From: Actinocrinis sp046724665
Lineage (GTDB): Bacteria > Actinomycetota > Actinomycetes > Streptomycetales > Catenulisporaceae
Direction of reading: 5' to 3'
NCBI GenBank assembly: GCA_046724665.1
Contig: JBKOWZ010000255.1
Span: 1 to 19,343, forward strand
DNA length: 19,343 bases
In this document: positions 13,449-19,343 of the stretch, piece after piece
Position numbering within the stretch: position 1 is the first letter of the stretch
Layout of the letters: every line of letters begins with the position of its first letter
The notes under the pieces: model-generated
The model's database searches: none
Seen by the model: only the letters and a program-made list of their open reading frames with translations
What the model was told of the DNA's origin: nothing
Program-made: the position numbers and the translations under genes

Positions 13449-15350
13449 TCAGGGCTGGTTGAGGGTGAACCAGACGATCTTGCCGGAGGCGGTGCGCCGG
13501 TGGCCCCACTTGCGGGACAGCTCGTTGACCAGCAGGATCCCTCGGCCGCGCTCGGCGGTCGCGGACATCTCCTGTAGTTCTGGCGGGGTCCGTGTCTGAT
13601 CGCAGACCTCGCAGAGCAGGCCGGTCGCCTCGCGCTGCAAACGCAGCCGGATCTCGCCGCCGGCGTGCTGGATCGCGTTGGTGACCAGCTCGCTGACCAG
13701 CAGTTCCACCGTCTCGGTCAGCGCGCTCAGTTGCCAGGCCGCCAGAGTTTCGCGCACCAGGCGTCGGCAGTGCGCGACCTGGCGCGGCTCGCCGGGGAGC
13801 CACCAGGCGGCCGAGCGGTCGGCGGGCAGCGGGTGGACCCGGCTGATCAGCAGTGCGATGTCATCCCGGTCCTTGGTCAGGTCCAGTTCCTTGACCACCT
13901 GGTCGCAGATCTCTTGCAGCGGGCGGCTCGGCTCGGACAGGTTGGCCCGCAGCAGGTCCAGCCCCGAGTCGATGTCGCGTGCCTTGTTCTCCAGCAGCCC
14001 GTCGGTGCAGAGCACGAACAGCGAGCCGTCCGGCAGGTCGATCTCCAGGGTGTCGAAGGTGCCCGTCGCGCCGCCCAGGCCCAGCGGTAGCCCCGGAGTG
14101 ACCTGGTGCAGCACCTCGGTCGTGCCGTCCGGGTACACGACCAGCGGCGGGACGTGCCCGGCGCGGGAGACCGCGCACTGTTGCGTGGCCGGGTCGTAGA
14201 CCGCGTAGACGCAGGTCGCGAACAGTGAGTCGTCGATATCCGGCATCAGGTCGTCCAGGTGCGCCAGCACCTCCGCCGGCGGCAGGTCAACCGCCGCCAG
14301 CGTGCGTACCGCCGTACGCATCTGCCCCATCGCGCTCGCCGCCTGGGTGCCGTGGCCCATCACGTCGCCGACCACCAGCGCGACCCGGCCGCCGGACAGC
14401 GCGATCACGTCGAACCAGTCGCCGCCCACCACGGCCATGTCACTGCCGGGCAGGTAGCAGTGCGCTATCTCCAGGCCCGCCGGGGCGGTCAGCCTGGTCG
14501 GCAGCATCGCCTTCTGCATGCTGATCGCGGTGTGCCGTAACTGGTCGTGCAGCCGCGCGTTGTCCATCCAGATCGACGCGCGCGCCGCCACCCGCTCGAT
14601 CGACGCGAGTTCGATCGCGCGGAACGTGCCACGGGCCGGATCGCGGGTGAACACCATGACGCCCAGCACCCGGCCGCCGACCAGCAGCGGAGCGAAGACG
14701 CTGGGCCGCCCGCCGAGCAGCGCCCCGACGTCCGAGCCGTCCGCGCTCGGCGGCAGGAAGTCCAGCTCGCTGATGATCACCTCGTGCGAGCGCATCGCCC
14801 TTGCCGGCGGCGACGTCTCCGGCACGACCACGACCTGTTCCGCCGGCAGCGCTCGGCCCAACCGCTCGGCCAGATCGCAGTCCCAGGCGCTGAACGCCAG
14901 CCGGACCAGCCGGATCGGCCCGTCGCGCGGCTCGGCTGCCCCCGCCCCGCTCAGCACGCTCTCGCGCAGCAGGATCGAGGCGTGGTCGGCGAAGCCCGGC
15001 ACGACCAGATCGACGACCTCCTGCGCCGTGATCACCGGATCCAGGGTGGAGCCGACGCGCACCGCGAGTTCGTCCAGCGGGTCCCAGCTGCCACGTCGGC
15101 GGCCCGCAGCCCTGGTGCGCACGGCCTCGACGTCCACGGCTTGCGCCCCGGAGTCCGGTCGGGATGTCGCCACTATCCCGGCCGTGCTCTGCCTGCTCTC
15201 CACACCCACCTGCCCTAATGCCTCGGCAGTTGACCGCCCGGCCGCACGCCTCCGTAGCCCGACCGGAGCGCGATCCGGGCCTGCCGCGCGTCCGCTGCCA
15301 AGGGTAGGCGTCCGGTTGCGCCGCGTAAGTCGAATGGCCGATTTCTTCAC
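13449..15350 (-). CDS. GAF - PP2C/SpoIIE phosphatase - HATPase (anti-sigma kinase-like) signalling protein
   Basis: A 633-residue three-module protein. A GAF-like sensor spans about 90-265 (ending PLLVGGRVLGVMVFTRDPAR). The PP2C/SpoIIE phosphatase spans about 290-505, with metal-binding motifs VVGGDWFDV (308-315), GDVMGHG (328-334), CTDGLLE (448-454) and DRDDIALL (494-501). The C-terminal GHKL ATPase (about 515-633) has the N-box ELVTNAIQHAGG (554-565) and G-box GRGILLVNELS. In streptomycetes such proteins act in partner-switching: the phosphatase activates an anti-anti-sigma factor and the kinase-like module binds or phosphorylates it. No sigma or anti-anti-sigma gene is nearby, so the partner is unknown. 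The GTG start at 15350 lacks a clear ribosome site. The first ~85 residues are basic and low-complexity, so a downstream start is quite possible. Confidence 0.88.
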   Translation of the reverse strand: MKKSAIRLTRRNRTPTLGSGRAAGPDRAPVGLRRRAAGRSTAEALGQVGVESRQSTAGIVATSRPDSGAQAVDVEAVRTRAAGRRRGSWDPLDELAVRVGSTLDPVITAQEVVDLVVPGFADHASILLRESVLSGAGAAEPRDGPIRLVRLAFSAWDCDLAERLGRALPAEQVVVVPETSPPARAMRSHEVIISELDFLPPSADGSDVGALLGGRPSVFAPLLVGGRVLGVMVFTRDPARGTFRAIELASIERVAARASIWMDNARLHDQLRHTAISMQKAMLPTRLTAPAGLEIAHCYLPGSDMAVVGGDWFDVIALSGGRVALVVGDVMGHGTQAASAMGQMRTAVRTLAAVDLPPAEVLAHLDDLMPDIDDSLFATCVYAVYDPATQQCAVSRAGHVPPLVVYPDGTTEVLHQVTPGLPLGLGGATGTFDTLEIDLPDGSLFVLCTDGLLENKARDIDSGLDLLRANLSEPSRPLQEICDQVVKELDLTKDRDDIALLISRVHPLPADRSAAWWLPGEPRQVAHCRRLVRETLAAWQLSALTETVELLVSELVTNAIQHAGGEIRLRLQREATGLLCEVCDQTRTPPELQEMSATAERGRGILLVNELSRKWGHRRTASGKIVWFTLNQP

Positions 15351-15399
15351 TCGGCCGGATGAAATATACGAATGGTGCTTAACTTGCTACACTAAGTGA

Positions 15400-15430
15400 T
15401 CGCACAATGAGGCGGTCTGTGATTGTGCGA
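15400..15430. promoter_or_regulatory. 9-bp inverted repeat in the divergent spoIIE-like/terC region
   Basis: TCGCACAAT (15400-15408) and ATTGTGCGA (15422-15430) are perfectly complementary with a 13-bp spacer. It sits just upstream of the terC riboswitch and about 50-80 bp before the phosphatase start. A possible -10 TACACT (15388-15393) would place the terC transcript start at this dyad. It may be an operator for either gene; the binding protein is unknown. Confidence 0.5.
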
Positions 15431-15440
15431 CAATGGTGCG

Positions 15441-15627
15441 CAAGGAGGGGAGTACTCCCGCCCCGGTGTGGTGACGTCGTCAACACGGCAGACGTCGTGG
15501 ACGCTGCGAGAGCAGCGCCCGCGCGAGCTGGCCCGGCGTCCCCGGTCTCGGCCCTCGGCGCACACGCGCCGGTCGGCGAGGCGGAGGAGACCTCCGGCGA
15601 TGACCGACGTCTAGTGTCCGCCGGAGG
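15441..15627 (+). ncRNA. yybP-ykoY family manganese riboswitch controlling terC translation
   Basis: The two conserved loops of this class are present: GGGGAGTA (15447-15454) and GTCGTCAACA (15476-15485). P1 forms from GGAGG (15444-15448) with CCTCC (15591-15595); the 3' strand begins AGACC as in the L. lactis aptamer. The next helix pairs CTCCCGCC (15455-15462, one bulged C) with GGCGGAG (15580-15586), leaving the expected internal loop. A hairpin GCTGC-GAGA-GCAGC (15503-15516) matches the late aptamer stem. In the expression platform CCTCCGGCG (15591-15599) is perfectly complementary to CGCCGGAGG (15619-15627), which contains the terC Shine-Dalgarno. CCTCC can thus close the aptamer or hide the ribosome site, not both: Mn2+ binding should free the site and turn translation on. 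The segment between 15517 and 15579 is longer than in minimal aptamers. The downstream TerC gene is a standard partner of this class. Confidence 0.88.
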
Positions 15628-15635
15628 AAGTACTT

Positions 15636-16661
15636 ATGTCCGTTCCGCTTTGGGTGTGGGCCGTCACACTGCTCAGCCTGCTGGCCGTGCTCGCCCTCGA
15701 TCTCTTCGTCATCGGCCGCGGGCCCCACACGGTCTCGCTGCGCGAGGCGGGGTCGTGGGTGGGGGCGATGGCCTTGCTCGCGGTGACGTTCGGCCTCGGC
15801 CTCAGCCACGTGGCCGGGCCGACCTATGGCGGGCAGTTCTTCGCCGGCTGGATCACCGAGTACAGCCTGTCCGTTGACAACCTGTTCGTATTCGTCGTGA
15901 TCATGTCCCGGTTCAAGGTGCCCCGGGACTACCAGCACAAGGCCCTGCTGATCGGCGTGCTGCTGGCGCTCGGCCTGCGCGGCGTGTTCATCGGCCTCGG
16001 CTCGGCCGTCGTGGCGGCCTTCGACTGGGCCTTCTACGTCTTCGGCGCCTTCCTCATCTACACGGCCGCCAGGCTCGCCACCGGCCACGGCGACGAGAGC
16101 ACCGGCGATACCGGCCAGCGCGACGGCCCCGGCACGCTCGAGGCCGCCGCCCCCCCGGAGAACGGCCTGGTGCGCTTCGCCCGCCGGATCTACCCGACCG
16201 TGGACGAGTACCACGGCTCCGCGCTGACCGCCTGGATCGGCGGCCGCCGCGCGCTGACCCCGATGGCGCTGGTCATCCTGGCGCTCGGCGCGACCGACGT
16301 GCTGTTCGCCCTCGACTCGATCCCCGCCGTCTTCGGACTGACGCAGCAGCCGTACATCGTCTTCACGGCGAACCTCTTCGCCCTGCTCGGCCTGCGCCAG
16401 CTCTACTTCCTGCTCGGCGGGCTGCTGGAGCGGCTGGTGTACCTGTCCACCGGGCTGTCAGTCATCCTCGGGTTCATCGGGCTGAAGATGATCGTCGAGG
16501 CGCTGCACGGCTCGGGCATCGAGCACCTCGGACCGGTCGCGCTGCCGACCATCTCGATCCCGGTCTCCCTCGGCGTCATCGTGGTCACTCTGGTCGTGAC
16601 CACCGTGCTGAGCCTGACCGTCGGCAGCCGCCGACGCGCTCCGCAGAGCGTCAACCGCTAA
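15636..16661 (+). CDS. TerC/Alx family integral membrane protein, probable manganese exporter
   Basis: A 341-residue protein with about eight to nine membrane helices. The two TerC signature segments are EYSLSVDNLFVF (75-86), with acidic residues Glu75 and Asp81, and ATDVLFALDSIPAVFGLT (219-236), with Asp221 and Asp227. These intramembrane acidic residues are the expected metal-coordinating positions. A polar cytoplasmic loop at about 147-205 separates the two halves and carries a Gly/Asp-rich insert. Members such as E. coli Alx and B. subtilis YkoY export Mn2+, and many are controlled by yybP-ykoY riboswitches, as here. ATG 15636 has GGAGG 8 nt upstream, inside the riboswitch platform. The old name 'tellurium resistance' should not be taken as its role. 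Confidence 0.93.
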   Translation: MSVPLWVWAVTLLSLLAVLALDLFVIGRGPHTVSLREAGSWVGAMALLAVTFGLGLSHVAGPTYGGQFFAGWITEYSLSVDNLFVFVVIMSRFKVPRDYQHKALLIGVLLALGLRGVFIGLGSAVVAAFDWAFYVFGAFLIYTAARLATGHGDESTGDTGQRDGPGTLEAAAPPENGLVRFARRIYPTVDEYHGSALTAWIGGRRALTPMALVILALGATDVLFALDSIPAVFGLTQQPYIVFTANLFALLGLRQLYFLLGGLLERLVYLSTGLSVILGFIGLKMIVEALHGSGIEHLGPVALPTISIPVSLGVIVVTLVVTTVLSLTVGSRRRAPQSVNR

Positions 16662-16776
16662 GGCGCCGAACCTGCGCGCGGTCCACCGTCTGGTCTCTTG
16701 TCACACGTTCAGATAAGTCCATGTATTGTTGCAGCTCGCTCAATCACCGAGGCGATACAGAGGGAGCTGACACTGC

Positions 16777-17175
16777 GTGTTCGACGAGTCAGTCTTCGGT
16801 GACGAGCCCGACTTCGATCCGGCGTCCGGCGGCCTGGTCTTCGGCGACCGCACCCCGGGCGCCTTGGGCGCCGCGGGCGTCACGCCGCTTGCCGCGATCG
16901 TCGAGCAGTTCGGCGGACGGCTGCCGGAACTCGCCATCGAACCGGGGCTCATGGCCGCCGTGGACCAGCACTGCGCCGCTGTGCGTGACGCTGTCTACTC
17001 CTACGCATACGGACAGGCTTCGCTGTATGAGGCGCTGACCGACTATGTTCTCGGGTTCACCGATGCCCTACGCGAGATGGGCTGGGAAGCGAACGAAGGC
17101 TATGACTTCGCGTCGCTGCGTCTGACGGCCGTGTGCTACTTCATGCGCGAGTACGGCGTGAGCGCTGCGGGTTAG
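16777..17175 (+). CDS. Small conserved actinobacterial protein, DUF6401-like
   Basis: A 132-residue soluble acidic protein starting at GTG 16777, with GGGAG 10 nt upstream. The first ~30 residues are Asp/Gly-rich (MFDESVFGDEPDFDPASGGL). The core LPELAIEPGLMAAVDQHCAA followed by VRDAV, and the late YDFASLRLTAVCYFMREYGV, resemble small actinobacterial proteins annotated as DUF6401. That family has no established biochemical function, so none is assigned. It has no membrane segment or signal peptide. It is separated from terC by 115 bp and converges with the channel-like gene; its last codons form one arm of a terminator stem. Confidence 0.75.
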   Translation: MFDESVFGDEPDFDPASGGLVFGDRTPGALGAAGVTPLAAIVEQFGGRLPELAIEPGLMAAVDQHCAAVRDAVYSYAYGQASLYEALTDYVLGFTDALREMGWEANEGYDFASLRLTAVCYFMREYGVSAAG

Positions 17176-17198
17176 GCCGCGCCCACGCCGTACTCGCG
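17146..17198. terminator. Bidirectional terminator overlapping the end of the DUF6401-like gene
   Basis: CGCGAGTACGGCGTG (17146-17160) and CACGCCGTACTCGCG (17184-17198) form a perfect 15-bp stem; the loop contains a further GCGG/CCGC pair (17167-17180). It lies between two convergent genes. The 5' arm is inside the coding sequence (residues about 124-128), so stop codon and loop coincide. Confidence 0.75.
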
Positions 17199-17220
17199 AT
17201 TCGTCGTTGCCTACGCTGCT

Positions 17221-18117
17221 TCAGCCACCCATCGGCTGGTCACCGGGCGAACTCGGCGGCATGCCCGGGCCGGGCTGCCCAGGACGGCCGCTCCCACCGC
17301 TGCCGGTACCCATGCTGCCGGGAGTACCGGGAGCGGAGGACGACGGCGTGGACATCGACGGCCTGGCGGCCTGCTGTCCGTACATCGCGTCGGAACGCCC
17401 CTGCTGGTAAGCGCCTGCCGAGCCCGCGCGGCGCGCCTCGTTCTCCGCGGTGTTCAGCATGCGCTCCCACCGCTCGCGCATCGGCAGGACCAGACCCCCG
17501 CCGACGCCGACCACCAGGGTGCCGACGATCGCGGCGAGCACCGCGATCAGCAGCGGACCGGTGACCGCCGTCGCGATCCCGGCCTGCCCGAGCGCCGCGA
17601 TGACGCCGATCCCGAGGATGAACACCGAGGCGGCGGTGGCCAGCACGTTCCCGTAGGACAGGCTGGAGAGCGCCCCGCCGACCAGGTCGCGCACCACCCG
17701 CGCGATCGCCGCGGCCACCACCACGATCACCAGCGCGACCAGGCCGCGCGGCAGCCAGGCGACCACACCGTTGATCATCGTGCTGACCGGGTTCGTGCCG
17801 AACACGCCGAGCGCCATCTGGAGCGTGATCAGCAGCAGCGCGTAGTAGACCACCCTGCTCACGATGCCGGTGGCGTCGTACTTGCTGTTCTGCATCGCCC
17901 GGCTGATCCCGCCGCGCTCGGCGACCTTCTCGAAGCCGACCTTGCGTAGCACCGTGTCCAGTGCCCGCGCCAACAGCCGCGCGATGAACCAACCGATCGC
18001 CATGATGACCAGGAAGCCGACGAACTTCGGCACAATCCTGGCCACCGCGCTCCATGCGTCGGTCAGTCCCTGGCTGAAGTTGATCGAGGCCAAGGGGATT
18101 TGACGCACCGTCGTCAC
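17221..18117 (-). CDS. Multi-pass membrane protein, mechanosensitive-channel-like (TM_helix type)
   Basis: A 298-residue protein with about five membrane helices at roughly 32-50, 88-106, 125-142, 159-177 and 186-208. It then has a short amphipathic segment (LPMRERWERMLNTAENEARR) and a Gly/Pro/Ser-rich tail at about 235-298. The helix with adjacent FEKVAERGGISRAM matches the conserved TM-helix repeat found in small proteins often annotated as mechanosensitive ion channels. The MscS beta-domain is not present, so channel activity is only inferred. The longer open frame reaches 18360, but the GTG at 18117 has GGAG just upstream, and the residues before it are arginine-rich with no domain character. 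The disordered tail may interact with other proteins. The 151 bp between it and the upstream gene holds CTGACGGCC repeats only. Confidence 0.76.
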   Translation of the reverse strand: MTTVRQIPLASINFSQGLTDAWSAVARIVPKFVGFLVIMAIGWFIARLLARALDTVLRKVGFEKVAERGGISRAMQNSKYDATGIVSRVVYYALLLITLQMALGVFGTNPVSTMINGVVAWLPRGLVALVIVVVAAAIARVVRDLVGGALSSLSYGNVLATAASVFILGIGVIAALGQAGIATAVTGPLLIAVLAAIVGTLVVGVGGGLVLPMRERWERMLNTAENEARRAGSAGAYQQGRSDAMYGQQAARPSMSTPSSSAPGTPGSMGTGSGGSGRPGQPGPGMPPSSPGDQPMGG

Positions 18118-18268
18118 CTGCTCTCCGACCGGGCCGCGCCGATCGCGCGACGTCCACCTCAACCGTCGTAACACGGTGGGATACGGGCATGCGCGTCGGG
18201 TGATCCGAACGGGCGGCGGCCGAACGGGCAGCTGACGGCCGACTGACGGCCCGATGGCGGCCGGCTGA

Positions 18269-19327
18269 CTACCCCTCGGGTTTCCGGCGCATCCGGTAGT
18301 GCAGCACCATGAACGGCAGGCCGAAGACCCAGAACGCGTGCTCGGCGCGTAACGAGCCATCCTCGACGTACACGTCGAGCTGCTCCGCGAAGCCGTGCAC
18401 GGCCACGGTCGTCAGCTCTCTGGTCTCCGCGTCGATGTACGTCAGGTAGTGCCCGGGATGCATCAGGTCGCTGCGGCTGCTGAGGACGAGTCCGCCGCCG
18501 GGGCGTGCGGTAGGCGTCAGCGTCGCGGTAAAGCTGGCCTGCGGCAGCGGAAAGCCGACACTGACGTACCCGCGGCCCTCGTGCCGGTACGTCGTGTAGA
18601 TGCCCATGTAGATCGGCTCGTCATTGTCGGCGAACGAGCGAATCCACCCGCGTACCGCGACCACGTCGTTGTCCGGCGCGCTGATCGTGTCGATACGGCT
18701 GCGGATGCCCCGCTGGGTCTCGCGCTGGTTCATCGGCACGCTGGCCTGCCCGAGCGGCCGCGCCACCAGGTTGCGGTACAGCAGGTACCCCGGCCGCACC
18801 CACAGCCGCCACTCGGGCACGATGTCGAGCGTGAACCGCGTCGTGTGCTCGTAGAACTCGCGCACGAGCGGATCGACCCCCGAGGGATCGAACTGCGGCC
18901 CGGCGAGCGAGTCGAGCGAGGCGACGATGCCCACATCGGTGGCGTCGGCGGTATACGTGCCGCCGAGCACGTCGGCCAGTTCTCTGACGTACCCGGTGCC
19001 GACGTATCGCGACCGGGCCTCCAGCGGCACGACAAACGGCAGGTCCTCCGCGCGGACGCGTTCGGCCAACAGACTGACCTGCGCGTCGCGGAACAGCAGC
19101 GCCGACACGACGCGGAACGCCACCACGCTCGCCGTCGCCACGACCGCCGGGGCAGGGGCGGGCGCACGAGAAAGACCAGCGGCAGTCGCGGCACGTCCGG
19201 ACCGCCGGCGCCGCGCGAACGCGAACCCCTGGCCCACCGCGGCCCCGAGCACCGGTCCCAGCGCCACCTTCTGCGGCCGCAGCCCGAGTGCGCCAGCCAC
19301 CCCACCGCTGACCGCCCCCACGGCCAC
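18269..19327 (-). CDS. Unrecognised protein with hydrophobic N-terminus (may start beyond the right edge)
   Basis: A frame of 352 residues from a GTG at 19327; the remaining 16 bases to the edge are also open, so the true start may lie outside. The N-terminus has Gly/Ala-rich hydrophobic stretches (VSGGVAGALGLRPQKVALGP) and a likely membrane segment near 62-80. The rest is soluble-looking, with distinctive segments RPGYLLYRNLVARPLGQASV, DNDEPIYMGIYTTYRHEGRG, SRSDLMHPGHYLTYIDAETR and a final HAFWVFGLPFMVLHYRMRRK. Codon bias and length support a real gene. I do not recognise the family and assign no function. It lies upstream of the channel-like gene on the same strand, with a 151-bp gap. Confidence 0.7.
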   Translation of the reverse strand: MAVGAVSGGVAGALGLRPQKVALGPVLGAAVGQGFAFARRRRSGRAATAAGLSRAPAPAPAVVATASVVAFRVVSALLFRDAQVSLLAERVRAEDLPFVVPLEARSRYVGTGYVRELADVLGGTYTADATDVGIVASLDSLAGPQFDPSGVDPLVREFYEHTTRFTLDIVPEWRLWVRPGYLLYRNLVARPLGQASVPMNQRETQRGIRSRIDTISAPDNDVVAVRGWIRSFADNDEPIYMGIYTTYRHEGRGYVSVGFPLPQASFTATLTPTARPGGGLVLSSRSDLMHPGHYLTYIDAETRELTTVAVHGFAEQLDVYVEDGSLRAEHAFWVFGLPFMVLHYRMRRKPEG

Positions 19328-19343
19328 CGGACCGGCCCCGGTC

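Noticed and set aside
15407..15877. Plus-strand frame of 156 codons beginning in the terC leader
   Set aside because: It covers the riboswitch and then overlaps terC in another frame; composition is Arg/Gly/Ala-rich with no ribosome site.
15636..16661. Tellurite-resistance function for the TerC protein
   Set aside because: No other ter genes are present; the manganese riboswitch and intramembrane acidic motifs point to metal export instead.
16698..16729. Promoter TTGTCA / TATTGT before the DUF6401-like gene
   Set aside because: The spacer is 20 bp, too long for a normal housekeeping promoter, and no better pair was found.

Overview
The window is high-GC DNA with strongly G/C-biased third codon positions, many GTG starts and an actinobacterial gene set: four-repeat S1 protein, a UbiA/DprE1/DprE2 arabinose-donor pathway, a SpoIIE-type phosphatase and PucR-type regulation. 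It fits a filamentous actinobacterium. Catenulisporales or a relative is a guess, not something the sequence proves.

Layout. Left block (1-4600, all minus strand): a PucR-like GAF regulator cut by the window edge, a 3-hydroxybutyrate dehydrogenase-type SDR, a polysaccharide-flippase-like membrane protein and a SAM methyltransferase. Next (4601-6987, plus): rpsA with a recognisable promoter and a strong terminator, then a coaE that lacks about 70 internal residues. Then (7035-10467, plus): a hairpin-rich leader and a tight three-gene operon, ubiA-dprE1-dprE2, for decaprenyl-phosphoryl-arabinose (DPA). Next uvrB (10601-12703), followed by a striking array of three diverged copies of its own 3' end (to 13190). 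A GAF-SpoIIE-HATPase phosphatase (minus) and terC (plus) diverge. terC is preceded by a yybP-ykoY-type Mn2+ riboswitch whose closing stem and SD-sequestering stem compete for the same strand. The right end holds a small conserved protein, a multi-pass channel-like membrane protein and an unrecognised protein at the edge.

How the genes work together. UbiA makes decaprenyl-phosphoryl-5-phosphoribose from PRPP and polyprenyl phosphate. After dephosphorylation (no phosphatase gene is seen here), DprE1 oxidises and DprE2 reduces the ribose to give the arabinofuranose donor DPA. DprE1 has Ala where the benzothiazinone-reactive Cys lies in M. tuberculosis. The TerC protein under the riboswitch is expected to handle manganese export.

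Most notable: (1) the uvrB 3'-end array, whose second downstream copy differs from uvrB only by synonymous changes; (2) the structurally explicit Mn2+ riboswitch; (3) the internally deleted coaE; (4) the hairpin leader that masks the ribosome-binding site of the DPA operon. No tRNA, rRNA, CRISPR array, insertion sequence or integrase was seen.
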